From: Symbiodinium kawagutii
Taxonomy: Eukaryota > Sar > Dinophyceae > Suessiales > Symbiodiniaceae
Direction of reading: 5' to 3'
Assembly: GCA_009767595.1 (NCBI GenBank)
Contig: VSDK01028396.1
Location: forward strand, 3,461-67,460
DNA length: 64,000 nucleotides
Positions within the stretch are counted from its first letter, which is position 1; the number at the start of each line of letters is the position of its first letter. The translations under genes and the position numbers were made by a program. The notes under the pieces are model-generated. The model saw nothing but the letters and a program-made list of their open reading frames with translations. It was not told the origin of the DNA and ran no database searches. Positions 1-11,335 of the stretch are shown here, piece by piece.

Positions 1-456
1 TAAAAAATTTCAAAAATCATTGATTTTTTTGATTTGTTTAATCTTCGTTAATGAATTCGTAATTTACTTTTAATCTTCGGATCCGTGTTCATGCACCTAA
101 AGTACCTCCAAATAATACTATTTTTTTTTGGTTTGATGTTTTTTGTCTGTTTCCAGCCTGTTTGAGACACCTAAAGCCTGAAGCCGAAATTCCGAAATTC
201 CAAAATTGTGTAATTATCACTTGATTAAAATCAATCAAGTGATAATTACACAATATTTGAATTTCGGAATTTCGGCTTCAGGCAGGTGTTTCAAACAGGC
301 TGGAAACAGACAAAAAACATCAAACCAAAAAAAATTAGTATTATTTAGGGGTGTTTAGTTGCATGATCACGGAACCGAAGATTAAAAGTAAATTACGAAT
401 TCATTAACGAAGATTAAAAAAATCAAAAAAATCAATGATTTTTGAATTTTTTTAAT
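1..456. repeat. Long AT-rich palindrome (fold-back element)
   Basis: The two halves are reverse complements of each other around a loop of about 6 bases near 226-231. The left arm contains aatcttcgttaatgaattcg (41-60) and the right arm its complement near 397-416. The central arms (165-225 and 232-295) are nearly perfect. Composition is far more AT-rich than the exons nearby. The left end lies at the window edge, so the full element may be longer. It resembles a fold-back or MITE-type transposon. No coding frame is seen in it. Confidence 0.85.
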
Positions 457-642
457 ATTATTTTGTAGGGTTTTATTAATCCGGGGCTCAGATTATTGTT
501 AGTTATCATCCCCTATTGTTAGCTATTATTGGTTGGCTAACCATCCATTAAACATTAATCACCTATCAATACACATTTGTCTATACAACTTTGTTGTGCC
601 CATCTGCAGAGACACCCCTGCAACACAGCTGTTCCTCACCAG

Positions 643-766
643 GCGCCCCCGGGCCCCCCCGGTCCGCCTGCTGCGCCCGCTGCGCCGGCCCCCCCCGGCC
701 CGCCCGCTGCGCCCGCTGCGCCGGCTGCGCCGGCGGCTCCACGGGTGGCCAACGGAGTCAAGGCCG
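643..766 (+). CDS. Exon of a collagen-like Pro/Gly/Ala-rich protein (partial gene)
   Basis: This GC-rich block follows a tcaccag acceptor and ends at GCCG|gtgagg. It encodes 41 codons of Pro/Gly/Ala repeats (APPGPPGPPAAPAAP type) closing with RVANGVKA. Start phase is 0 and end phase 1. The composition contrasts sharply with the AT-rich DNA on both sides. Such low-complexity stretches occur in extracellular and wall proteins, but no function can be assigned. Neighbouring exons of the same gene were not identified. The opposite strand is also open here, as expected for a GC-rich repeat. Confidence 0.55.
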
Positions 767-819
767 GTGAGGAATGGATGACTGGTGGCTGGAGGATGGA
801 TGGTTAAGGGTTGGTTGGT

Positions 820-970
820 TATAGTATATATACGTAGAAAAATATTTGTATATATGTAAAAAATATATCTGTATATATGTATATATATGTAAAAATCTGT
901 ATACATATATACATATATACATATATACATATATACATATACACATATATATATATATACACGTAAATAT
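820..970. repeat. AT microsatellite (TATATG/TATATA type)
   Basis: Runs of atatatgtatat and tacatatatacata fill this interval. Similar AT microsatellites occur at 14560-14740, 15455-15560, 21170-21240, 26555-26630 and 38435-38465. They are intronic or intergenic and explain several Tyr/Ile-rich spurious frames. Confidence 0.85.
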
Positions 971-1394
971 CGAATTCTTGGTGAATGGTTGGTAAATGGA
1001 TTGTTGGTGAATGGTTGGGGGATCGTTGGTTAATGGTTGGTTCATGGATGGCGAAGGTGAATTTTGGTCACTGGTTGCCAAATGCTTGGAAGTAGTGCGC
1101 TTGGCCATCATTTTTTGGGGCGGCAGAGGAAGGGGCGAGTGTAGAGAAGTCAACTTCTTTGTAGGTTGTACACATTGGTATGAAGATGAATTGTGTGCTG
1201 GCAATCCCAGATGGTCGCGAATTTCCGCCATGGTTTCGGGGTAACCAGGAGCAAGTCCACAGCCATCGTCACCAGTTGTCCGTTCGCAAGGCGATGCCGT
1301 CTCTAAGAGTAGGTCCTCTTTGCCAAAGTGCAAAAACTTCATTGGGAATCACAAAGGTTTGTGGTTCCCTTCTTCCCTGTGGCTTGTTCCACCA

Positions 1395-1616
1395 ATGGTT
1401 CTGCGCTCATGGCGCATCCTTACGCTTGCCCTGACGCTGGCCGACCTTGCCAATGCTCTACGCATGGACAGCAATGACAGCGTCTTCCGCATCACCGGAG
1501 CGGATTGGTCTCCGGTGAAGTCAGCAATCATGGAAACACTTGCCAAGCGCCATATGCTCGCCCCAGTGAAGTTAGTCATCAATTCCAACATGACGCTCGA
1601 AGTGATACTGCGATGG
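1395..1616 (+). CDS. Gene A1 exon 1: signal-peptide exon
   Basis: This is the first exon of the upstream copy of a tandemly duplicated gene. It opens with ATG at 1395 and encodes 74 residues. A hydrophobic stretch (ILTLALTLADLANA) follows a short basic start, which fits a secretion or ER-targeting signal. The conserved segment GADWSPVK comes next. The exon ends CGATGG|gttgtg in phase 0. The paralogous exon at 16298 shares the leader, the DWSPVK motif and the INSN.TLE ending. A1 has an extra stretch between two VK motifs (SAIMETLAKRHMLAP) that A2 lacks. The product probably enters the secretory pathway. Its activity is unknown. Confidence 0.7.
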
Positions 1617-2362
1617 GTTGTGTGCCATTTGGATGTACATTAATTATTGAGTACCGCTCAGACTTATATTAGGGAAACTGCAGGTTTTTTGAGGCTCTGA
1701 AAAAATCTAAAGCAGACATTTCAAATAAGAAATTTGGCAAGCTTTTGAGACTCTAAACACATTGCTTAATTGCAGTTGTTGATTATAAAGTACATTTCAT
1801 AGTCGGGTCCCTTTGATTCCCTGGGTCCATTCTTGGATTTGCGTAGATTTATGCTTAGCTTACCTTGATGCCAGCCCATTTAGGATGGGCGTGGGCTCTC
1901 AGAGATTTAGGTCCAGACCCATGTATACATGCTTTCCTCAATTGTCAAGACTTGCCCGTAGTCTTTTTGATTTTGTTTGGTGCGTTTTTTTGATTCGGTG
2001 CCATTACGGCCGTAATTTGGCAGTATTGAATGCTACTGGATAGTTCATTCCAAGCCCGAGCCGAGAGTCTAGTTTCTTGCTTTGTACGGGCTTCGCAACG
2101 CAACGCCCGACCGTACTATGATTATATCTAATTTTATGACAGTATTTGTGCATATGATTGTATGTTAATGAGACTACATAGATGTGTAATTATATTAATG
2201 TGTATATTGAATTATGTGGATACATTTGCATGATACATCTACATAAGTAAGACGGTAATGATAGAGATAGTGGATATCTATTGCCAATCAAGTAGGCACA
2301 GCTGATATCAGAGCAGTTGATTTGCTTTGACCAATGAGAGGACTCTGGTCTTCATTTCGCAG

Positions 2363-2397
2363 CTGCTCGGTTTCGGGCAAGTTGATCTGATGCGCCA
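2363..2397 (+). CDS. Gene A1 exon 2 (GC donor)
   Basis: A tttcgcag acceptor is followed in phase 0 by LLGFGQVDLMR plus two bases. The donor would be GC (cca|gcgtga). Joining to the next exon completes a Gln codon, giving LMRQ|KYGTPRKVLL. The A2 counterpart at 19354 has the same ending and the same GC donor. The exon is short, so it rests mainly on phase and on conservation between the copies. Confidence 0.6.
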
Positions 2398-2777
2398 GCG
2401 TGATTAGGAAGGTTAATGGTGGCTAGTGATGGCTGGTGGTTTTATAGTGGTTAATGATAGAGAGCGGGCACATGGGGGGGGGTGATTTTGCGAAGAACAA
2501 AATACAAAACAGTGTAAATGCAGATGTTTTGTGGACTCCAGGGCTCTGAAACCCAGGCGAAAACGCAGATTTTCATCACTGAAATTCTGCAATAACATGG
2601 GATATTCACCAACCACAAGGATTACGCAACAGGATATCCAGGCTCCACGTGTAGAACCACTGCAGCAGCGGCTTGCCACCAAGTCCCACTGGGCACGGCA
2701 ATGCCACTGGGGATTTCATGACCAGCCATTCGTTTGACACGACTCGGTCACTGCGGGCTCCACCCTTGGCATCCCAG

Positions 2778-2964
2778 GAAATATGGGACACCTCGGAAGG
2801 TTCTGCTGGATTCCATGAGAGCCATGGGATTTGCCAATTTTTCCGATGTGGTGATCGTCCTGGGTGGTTCCGATGCTTGGAAGTTAAGCCCTGTGGGAGC
2901 GGCAGTCGAGTTCCAGTCTCTTGAACATCGCAAAGGCTGGATAGAAATGGTTCATTTTGGAGAT
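2778..2964 (+). CDS. Gene A1 exon 3: conserved core exon
   Basis: Acceptor atcccag|G, donor GGAGAT|gttcac. The exon encodes 62 residues starting KYGTPRKVLLDSMRAMGFAN, then FSDVVIVLGGSDAW and a segment ending IEMVHFGD. Against the A2 copy most differences in the first half are synonymous or conservative in this frame, which marks it as the coding frame. The end phase (0) matches the next exon. The pattern (basic turn, Leu-rich helix, strand ending in GGSDAW) would suit an alpha/beta enzyme such as a glycosyltransferase, but this is a guess. Confidence 0.7.
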
Positions 2965-3275
2965 GTTCACCGGCGTTGTGCAACACGAAGAGGGCAGGGG
3001 TGGGGTGCAATTCCAAGAATTCTAGGATTAAAATCTTGAAAGCCTGGTATGGAGGTTTGCAAGGCAAAGCCTGCTTGGTAGCTTGAAAGGTTCCAACCAA
3101 TTCCACTGCTAACGTGCAATGATGGGATGTTGCTTTGACTGAAGTTTTTTTTTTGCTTGAAACCACCAACATTGTTTTGGATTTTGGAATGCATTCACGA
3201 ACTGATTCATTTTGCAGTGCGACTTTTGCTGAAGTGTTCGCACAGAAAGCGCACCAACTCAGCTCCTCATGCAAG

Positions 3276-3441
3276 GATTCGGACCGAATTTACACCGACC
3301 ATACCGACCATGATATCGTCTACATCGAGACACCCTTTGAGAACTATGATCTCACAGGTTTATCGATGCTGTCGCGCTACAAGAATCATCCTTTCGTGTT
3401 GGCCAACGTCTACTTTTATTTGCTGGATACCACCACTGTAG
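3276..3441 (+). CDS. Gene A1 exon 4: most conserved exon
   Basis: Acceptor atgcaag|GATTCG, donor ACTGTAG|gtgcct. It encodes 55 residues with the motifs DSDRIYTD, IVYIETPF, ENYDLTGLSMLSRYKNHPF and ANVYFYLLDTTTVG. The A2 copy is nearly identical in protein (one H for R, one S for T), apart from three extra residues in A1 (YTDHTDHD against YTDND). End phase 1 fits the next exon. The acidic and aromatic motifs are enzyme-like, but I cannot name the family. Confidence 0.75.
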
Positions 3442-4096
3442 GTGCCTCGCGCTTGCTCAGCGCTGGAGATGGTTCTAAGGGATGTTGGTGTTCCAAGGAC
3501 AATATTTCTGTCGTTGTTTTCTATGTTGCGGTTGATTATTTTTTTTGGGATATTGGTATTGTAAGCCGTTGGTTGATGATTGTTATTGTTTGTGTTGGTT
3601 GACTATTGTTCCGTTCATTGTTGCTGATTATCCCACGATGGTAGCCATCATTCATCATTTTTGTTGGTTATTGCTCGTTTTGTATTCTTTTTGTTGTTGC
3701 CTCTTGTCACGCATTTTGAAAGTCCCCTTATCCAACAGAAGGTTGTTCATGGTCATTGTCGCTATCCCTTTTCTTGCGATCTTTAGGAGATCATATGAAA
3801 CCAGTAACTATTAACTAGCAGTAGTAATTGTATACAATTACCAATCACCATTGTCAAGCGTTATCAAGCACCATTTTTAGCTGTTACTAACGACTGATAA
3901 GCATTGCTACCCACGATTGACGAGGGAGCACCATTGTTAACAAAACCAACCATTGATAGCAATTGTTAACAACCATTGTTAACAAAACCATTGTCAAACC
4001 ACTGAAGCTGGCCATTTTCCCCAGAAGCTGGCCATTGTTAACAAAACCGTTGATCACTCTAGGGGAAACCAACCCGGGAAAATGGCTGCTGCAAAG

Positions 4097-4170
4097 GTGA
4101 TTCGTTTCCTGAAAAGTTTCGTTCGCTGCAGAATGTCGGATACCAGGACCCGTTGGAAAGCCATGAAGCG
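4097..4170 (+). CDS. Gene A1 exon 5
   Basis: Acceptor ctgcaaag|GT. The two leading bases complete the Gly codon split by the previous exon, then DSFPEKFRSLQNVGYQDPLESHEA follows in 24 codons. The donor is either GC at 4168 or GT at 4171, both phase 0. The A2 copy (21038) keeps FPEKFRSLQNVGYQDPLESH exactly, then diverges. Confidence 0.65.
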
Positions 4171-4441
4171 GTGAAACACCGACCCTGGGAGATTCTCAAA
4201 ACCAAGATGTTTCCGGATAATATGTATGTGCATGTATATATATTTATATTTACACAGATACATGTGCGAATGTATGTATATATGTATATATAGATAATTC
4301 ACATATGCGGATATGCTCCAAAAAAATATACACATATAGTAGACAGATACATGTTCGCGTGGATATATGAGATGTACATGAATAAATACATATATGATCC
4401 CGGTTCGCGGTTCGTCAGCCCCCCCCCCCAAGGATAGGCCC

Positions 4442-4935
4442 CCCCAGTATCATTAGCCTCACATTTGTAAGCTATTTACAGCATTTTGGAGCCATACCCT
4501 CCCATTTGCATGCTATTTGCAGCATTTGGGAGCTTCAGTCTCCATTTGCGCACTATTTGCAGCATTTGGGAGGTTAACGAATTCAAAGACACCTAGATGC
4601 TACAGAAATTACTACCTACACACTACCTGAATACTACCTATTTGCTGCAGACTACTTACATACTACCTATACACTACACACATAATGCTTATATTACATA
4701 CAATGTATATCTACTTTCGCCTACAAGCTGCCTATACACTGCCTATGTAGTAATTATGTGCTATCCATGTACTACCTACATCCTGACTACATACTTTCTA
4801 TGCAATTCCTTCATACACTACCTACATACTACCTTTACACTCTACCTACACATACCTACATATGCCTGGATACTACCTATACACTGCCTACATACTACCT
4901 TATACTACCTATACAGCACCCTTTTACTACCTATT
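4442..4935. repeat. Tandem minisatellites (CATTTGCAGCATTTGGGAG; TACTACCTA)
   Basis: Positions 4460-4580 hold about three units of roughly 60 bp built on tatttgcagcatttgggag. Positions 4600-4935 hold degenerate TACTACCTACATACACTACC repeats. Neither occurs at the matching place in copy A2, so they expanded after the duplication, or were lost from A2. Confidence 0.8.
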
Positions 4936-4947
4936 TATACGCCTTAG

Positions 4948-5123
4948 GCGTTGGCAATTTCGGAAGGATATGCGTTTGGGCCTTGGGTTGAGGAGTATCG
5001 CAGTGCGCAGCGGCCGGCGTCGAATGTCTGCGCCTTCGGGCGGGGGGTGCTGGAAAACTTCGGGGCGAACTTTGATCAGCCGCTTTCGAAGCTAGAAGGT
5101 GCCATTGGGTGGAAACCAAACGG
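4948..5123 (+). CDS. Gene A1 exon 6
   Basis: Acceptor gccttag|GCG, phase 0. It encodes ALAISEGYAFGPWVEEYRS, then PASNVCAFGRGVLENFG, FDQPLSKLEGA and GWKPN plus two bases. The A2 copy (22332) has the same length. Between the copies the differences fall mostly at third positions of this frame, whereas an alternative open frame would suffer radical changes. The end is placed at AACGG|gtagag, because reading on would meet TAG. A2 has gcagag at the same place. Confidence 0.7.
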
Positions 5124-6374
5124 GTAGAGCTGGGGCGGCTGGTTGATGCAATTCTGGATATCATCGGATGTTTGTACATTGTATTTTCAGATTACATAGG
5201 TGCGATTTGAAGTGTAGACTCATGGTTCCCTCAGCGCGCTTGAGTTGCGGGCATTCACTTTTGATCCCGAAGCCTAGACATGGTGATAGATAGATACATC
5301 TTGAGAAAGGTACGGGCCATATGGTCCGTATTCTGGTCCATGATGGTCGGCATTATAAGAAAAATGACGGTTAAGGCTGGTTATGGATGACCCTGTGTTT
5401 CCCACCTCCCAATGATTCAGCGGAACATCCAGTGTCGTGTTTCAGCTACCGCAAAATTTGGGCCATCTGGCAACAACTGGGTTTGTATCGATCGAGAAAC
5501 GAGTTGGTGATGTTTACATCCTTGGTGCTGGTCATAACCAACAAGAACCACCAAAAATGAAAACATAACCAGAAACCCAACGGTTGATCACACACCACTG
5601 GTTTTTCCGTGCTGAATAGCTGGGGGAATCTGGAGGGTTTATGCACGATCTTTCGGCATTCTTGTTGGTTGTTGTTGGTGGTTCTTGGCCACTGGGGACT
5701 TTCCTCACCTGCTGAGATGAAACCCATGCCCCCAGATGCTTGCACCAATTCATAAGCATCGGGGCTTCACAGTGGTGAATCATGACTAAAAATAAATCGT
5801 AATCGTTTGAGGCTTCAGACCGGTGAATCATAGTCATAAGTCAGCATGTTTACCCTGGGCTATCCTCAACAGGCTTAGACCTACCCACATAGGGTTTGGA
5901 AATGGTTGGGAGATCAGCTTCTTCTTGGGATACTCTTTTGGTAGCTTCCGGCGGTTGGTTTCCAGGACCCGGATCAAACTGTTGGACCGCCAGGGAAACA
6001 ACCTGTGTTCATGGTATTAAACATCAACGAACACTATTGATTATAACCAGGGAAATCAATAGCGCCAACAATGGCCAATAGTGCTCATTGACGGCTAATA
6101 GTGGCTCAGAATGAGCTAGAAAGGGTTGATCATGATTGATAATGCTTAGCTAATGATGATTACTAGCTGTTTATCAATCATGATAATTAGCCGATGATGA
6201 TTGATAATGGTTCGCTAATGGTGAGCTAGAAGTGGTTGAATGCGCGATCCTGATTTCTTCAGCGCTTCGTGTTGATCACCACGCGGGCCCCCAACCAACA
6301 CCCTGGAAACAAAAAAGGATCGCTGAAGTCCGTGAGCTTTTGTCATCCGTCAAGGCTAGTAAGAGATATCCTTG

Positions 6375-6466
6375 TTGAAGTCATAGGGGACCCCCCCAAT
6401 CATCCTTTATATCAATCATAACTTTTGTAACAAACCAACCATAACTTTGGGTACCCTTATTTTGAT
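6375..6466. repeat. GTACC inverted-repeat element, copy 1 (degenerate)
   Basis: Ends cataggggaccccccc and gggtacccttattttga flank a core with caaaccaaccataa. It belongs to the family described in the findings. Confidence 0.6.
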
Positions 6467-6837
6467 GATATTTCGATGAATCAATTTGATTTCCGTTGAT
6501 TCTAGTCCGTGATGAATAGTGATGAGTGCAGAGAGTACCCCTAGTTGTAAGTTGGTTAAAAACCCACCAAAATATAGTTCTATCTACTGTCGCTGGTAGT
6601 TGCCCGAGATACAGCCTAAGTTAACTCACTGAGGGGTACGGCTCTGTAATTATATAATCCAGTATGTACCAATGGGCCAAACTGTCATTAGCCATCAACC
6701 ACTGATAGTTATCATCGTTGGTTCGTGGCTACTGCTCGTGATGGTTCTCAATCACCAGCATCAGTTAGCCACCACTCTTGTGGACATCAAACCTTTCTGG
6801 TCGGAATTGTCGACGATTCTGATCAATTGCCAAATTC

Positions 6838-7152
6838 AGTTGTTGTTGTTGTTGTTGTTGTTTGTTGTTGTTTGTTGTTGTTTGTTGTTGTTTGTTGTTG
6901 TTTGTTGTTGTTTGTTGTTGTTTGTTGTTGTTTGTTGTTGTTTGTTGTTTGTTTGTTGTTTGTTGTTTGTTGTTTGTTGTTTGTTGTTTGTTGTTTGTTG
7001 TTTGTTGTTTGTTGTTTGTTGTTTGTTGTTTGTTGTTTGTTGTTTGTTGTTTGTTGTTTGTTGTTTGTTGTTTGTTGTTTGTTGTTTGTTGTTTGTTGTT
7101 TGTTGTTTGTTGTTTGTTGTTTGTTGTTTGTTGTTTGTTGTTTGTTGTTTGG

Positions 7153-7223
<71 letters not shown>

Positions 7224-7224
7224 G
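6838..7224. repeat. TTG / TTTGTTG microsatellite array
   Basis: The array starts as (TTG)n, turns into a 10-bp TTTGTTGTTG phase, then into about 26 units of the 7-mer TTTGTTG, and ends as (TTG)n. It lies in an A1 intron and is missing from A2. The long Cys/Leu/Val, Gln/Asn and Thr frames here are artefacts of the repeat. Confidence 0.95.
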
Positions 7225-8576
7225 ATATATGCCTCTTTACTTTTATCAGCCATCTACCATTGATTTGCAATTCACCATGCAACCATGATGGTTATTGACC
7301 AATACTCTTTGTACTATGTACTCGTACCGTTTTTGAAATTATTGACGGTCATTAGCAACTATTGTTTCCGATAGGCAACGGCAATCATTGAATGCTGGCT
7401 ACTGTCGCTTTGATTACTATTGCTGTCACCATTATTGAAAGCCAACCATTTTTTATCATCATTAGCCAGTAGTTCTCAGCCAGCAATAGCAATCAAACAT
7501 CAGTATTGCTAGCGATCCCTCATTGTTCTCATCGACCATTGTTAGGCATTAATTATGAAGTATTATCAGCCCCTGCCATTCGGAACCAACCACAGCCATC
7601 AGCAATAATGATATCATGCATCGCCAGCAATTATTGGCAATCATACGCCGGAATCATCGAATGCTGGCTCAGGTTGGTGTCCCTATATCCAGTATCTACC
7701 GTTGTCATCCATGCTTCTCAAGTATAATCATTACAATTAGCAAGATTTAGCAATTTTTGCCGACCCTGGATGAATAAACGCCTGGTTGGTGAAGCAGGTA
7801 GTATCCCCCCAAAATCATGGCCCCCTACTAAATTGGTAACTCACTAATAAATGAACCCAGACTTTATTCCTACAGGGTTAGCATCGTTGTCAGCCATCAT
7901 TGACCATTACGAACAATTATATATTAAGGATCATTAAGTATGAACCACTGGGATCCGGTAGCGTCTTAATTGGACCTTGACTACAGCAACCCTCATCAAA
8001 TCATTAGCATTTGATTATCAACCAAATCATTCAAACCTTTATTGGACACACTCAAACTAGTTAACAATCATTGGACCTTTATTACCCATTGTTGACCATT
8101 CTGAACCAACTCTTGAGCCATTGGTTACTGTAGTTGCTTGCTTGAACCCTCAACTCTCCAGCAAAACCATGAACCGATAAAGCCATCATTCACCTTGATT
8201 TCACCGTTATTAAACCACCATGGTTGACCAGAAAGGATGGTTACATAGTGATTCACCTCATAGTTAGAAATCATCATGCTGGAACCACAGGCATTACTCA
8301 TTCGCCATTGCCAGTGACCAGTGACCAGATGATGAATGATTAATGCCATGGTTATGGGATTCAACACCGGTAATTAATGACTGCAATCATCAATCCTTCG
8401 CCATTGCTTAGCACATCCCGCCAGTGACGACTGGTCGTCGTCACCACTCCGCAGGCTTAGACTTTGAATTCGGACACCACCCCAAAGGCGCGGGGACCGA
8501 AAGCCAGGTGACGGATGGTGGGATGTGCGGACTTCTCATGGCGACCGGTCATGGTCATGGCTGGTCATGGATTATG

Positions 8577-8719
8577 GGGTTTTCCTCGAATGGGGGACCC
8601 CTTATTTAGTGGATACAGATGACTATGACCTACTCATGGAACAAAAATGGTTGGTTTGTGAATATAAATGACTATTAGTCTGTGGATGATAGGGGGTACC
8701 CCTATTTTGAGAAACACCC
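8577..8719. repeat. GTACC inverted-repeat element, copy 2
   Basis: Left end cctcgaatgggggacccc, right end gggggtacccctattttgagaaacaccc, with the core aaaatggttggtttgtg. It sits in an A1 intron. Confidence 0.75.
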
Positions 8720-9254
8720 TTATAGTCTAAGACACGTGGTAAGCAGAAAAAGTCCTCTGCCGGCAGATAAGCAGATCTATTTTTCGGATTCAGTTGTGTG
8801 TAACTCAGCGAAGTGATTCAGGTGTGCCATCATCAATGATTGCCAAGAGTCAGCAAGGTGGTCAATCTGTCAAATGCACTAGTGTGACCACCCTGTTAAG
8901 ATGCAACTGACGGACGGTACCTGGGTGTTAGGTTAGGAAAGCGAAGTTGACCGCAAAACAGCACTGTTTGCCATTCTTGCTAGTATCATCAACGTGGTTT
9001 AACCCTTTCGTGATATCACTCCGGATATATGCCCTTGTCGTCAATTGTTGCACGATAGTCCAAGCACATCGCCGCTATTGTCTGTTGGTCACTGTCGGTC
9101 TTACATTAAAGGTTCTCTGGACGATTCAAAGTGACGGATCTGATTTTGCGTTGTGGAAATTGTATATGTACACCCATGCATACAGGTAAAAGGTACCAAT
9201 GACTCCAAATCTAGGTGAACAAAATTCATAACTCTGGGACGCGCATGAGTCCAG

Positions 9255-9414
9255 GGCCATGATGACCCCTATCCCAAGCCCTTGGATCCCGGGGCCACCA
9301 GGGGGGCGCCGGGGCGCCCCTTTCGAGGCATGAGGCAGGTCGCGGACTTCGCCACGCAAGTGACGGAGCTCCGGCCGCGCGAGGCGCGAGAAGAGGTGGA
9401 TATCTACAAAACAG
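9255..9414 (+). CDS. Gene A1 exon 8 (GA donor)
   Basis: Acceptor gagtccag|GGC, phase 0, 53 codons plus one base. It reads GHDDPYPKPLDPG, a Gly/Arg-rich stretch, then MRQVADFATQVTELRPREAR and EEVDIYKTG. The A2 counterpart at 24723 conserves the G..DPY start, the (I/A)(E/D)F..QVTEL segment and the VDIY.TG end. The donor ACAG|gacagg is GA. It is preferred over gtaggt six bases on, because only the GA site keeps phase with the next exon. A2 has GA at the same place. Confidence 0.65.
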
Positions 9415-9464
9415 GACAGGTAGGTGGTGGATTCTCCTGCGAGACAGGGACATGAGTGCGTTTT

Positions 9465-9915
9465 TGTTGGGAAAGCAGGTCGGTGACTTTGTTGCAGGAA
9501 AACTTGACATTCTGAGTGGTTCTAATAGGTGGGGTTCATATGGTTTGGTAGATGGTTTTTTGGTGGGAAAGCAGAAGTGAATTTCAATGGAACACTTAAC
9601 ATTCTGGGTGCTTTCAATAGGTGGTTTGTGTGGTCTAGTCAGTGGCTTTTTGTTGGGAAAGCAGGAGTGAATTTGAATGGAGCGCTTGGCATTTTGGGTG
9701 GTTTCGGTGCGTGGTCTACATGGTCTCCAGTCGGTGATTTTTTGATGGTAAAGCAGAGGTGGATTTGAAAGGAACACTTATCATTCTGGTGGGTTTTAAT
9801 AGATGGTTGGTATGGTCTAGTTGGAGTTTTCTTTGTTGGGAAAACAGAAATGGATTTAAAAGGAAAAATCAACATTCTGGATGGTATTAATATGTGGTTT
9901 AAATGGTCTAGGTCT
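9465..9915. repeat. Tandem repeat of about 110 bp, four to five units
   Basis: Each unit carries tttgttgggaaagcag, then aacattctgggtggt, then atggtctag. The matching place in A2 (24900-25040) has only one to two units, so the array expanded in A1 or contracted in A2. The open frames across it are repeat artefacts. Confidence 0.8.
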
Positions 9916-10226
9916 AGTTTGTATTGTTTGTTGGGAACAAGCTGGGGAATCATTGGCGGCTGGGTGGTTTGATTGGCATTTGGCTGATTTCCCAGCTACT
10001 AGTTGGTGGTCAAACAGGTACTCGTTGGTGGTTTGATTGACTAGTTGAAGTGGATTTTGTATAATGAAAACTTTGTTTGAACATGTTGTGAGTTATGGGG
10101 GATCACCAACAAAAATAGCTGGTTGGTGGTTTGATCGACATCTTTGAGTTTTCCACTGACCTTGGGATGGTTGGTTGATTGGCTGGCGCATATTTTTTGG
10201 ATGGCGACACCAACCACCCACTGCAG

Positions 10227-10335
10227 GACATAAACGAAAAATCTATTGGTCACTCGGTGGCAGCGAACGCGGAAGGGCTGGCAATGTTGAGGATTGCCAG
10301 GGATTGCGAGGGGTGGGCACCACTGAACTTGGGAG
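10227..10335 (+). CDS. Gene A1 exon 9
   Basis: Acceptor cactgcag|GA. The two bases complete Gly across the intron, so the join reads IYKTG|HKRKIYWSLGGSE. It continues to GVGTTELG and ends GGGAG|gtggca in phase 2. The next exon supplies the last base of Arg, giving GR|DPDFDI. The A2 copy conserves HPRKVYWSLGGSE but loses frame afterwards. A different frame over the same bases is open but conserved less well between the copies. Confidence 0.65.
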
Positions 10336-10374
10336 GTGGCAGCGCAAAATTCAAGGGCTCACCTACTTGCCATG

Positions 10375-10476
10375 AGGTTGTGGGTCAAAATTGGGTACCC
10401 CAAAAACCATTGGTTTACAACAAATTCCCATGATTTTTATGGCCATATGAGGGGTCAATTGTTTTGACCCAGAGCC
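10375..10476. repeat. GTGGGTCAAAA inverted-repeat element, copy 1
   Basis: Left end ggttgtgggtcaaaattggg, right end ttgttttgacccagagcc. Related copies are at 58017, 59331 and 63666. Confidence 0.6.
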
Positions 10477-11335
10477 ATGAGACAAATCATCCCTACTTGT
10501 TGGCACTACTCAGTTTTACTGTACATGAGTGGCCGGACCTTGGTTCTCTCCCTCTCTCTCACTGGAGCACCATGACTTGGTAGTGTGTTCCTTGCGGAGG
10601 GTTTGCCAAGGCTGAACGAGCGACAGTTGGCTAATGTAAGCATCAATTAAACCAGCATTAAAACCAATATCAGCCCACTATTAAACCAATTTTAGATTCT
10701 ATTGTCATCACAAGTCACTAAAGATTATCATGATCTTCATTCACCCGTGTGAAGGACTACTATTCACTCTTGTGGACCCTTGTTGATTGTCGTTGACAAT
10801 GAAAATTGAGTCGCGCATTGATGATGTAGATCATCGCCCGGCGGTCAACATCGCACTTTGTAAAAAATGGTTCGATAGCTTAAGCCTACAAGCGACATGA
10901 CAACTTGGTATCAGTGGAGGTAACGCACCATGCACAATCATGGTGAACATGTCATGAGTTACACAATCTTATGCAGTCACGGTCCATGATCCTTGAACAA
11001 ATCCAAGACGCGCCGATTCTTGGGACCAGTTCCGTTGGGATCCCAGAAATCTCTGATTTACAATTGGTTTCTGCCAGCGGCAGGATACAGTAGCGGTGGC
11101 ATTGATATTTCTGCGTGAGTACAGCATGTGTATCATATTGAATTCACATAATATACAGACGCCGTTGCATATGGATAGATATGTACGGGCACGAAGATTT
11201 TTTTAAGATGTGCCGTCCATGTTTATGCGTACGGGTGTACAACCATACATGCGACTACTGCAATTTCTGCGTCTCCAGTTTCATGTCTACGGGTTGACAT
11301 GCATCGTTGTCTCAAGTTGATGTGATGTTCAAGGG

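Larger units (their letters stand above)
5200..9250. other. Long intron region of A1, no convincing exon
   Basis: Apart from the listed repeats I see no exon I can defend. Parts at 6600-6720, 7500-7740, 7850-8300 and 8450-9240 align with A2 intron positions 22900-23010, 23200-23340, 23440-24070 and 24150-24700, so intron DNA was duplicated with the gene. A short conserved block near 5200-5290 (A2: 22610-22690) might hide a small exon. Confidence 0.6.

Noticed and set aside
6672-7298. Long open frames (up to 208 codons) of Cys/Leu/Val, Gln/Asn or Thr
   Set aside because: They are read-throughs of the TTG/TTTGTTG microsatellite in all frames of both strands.
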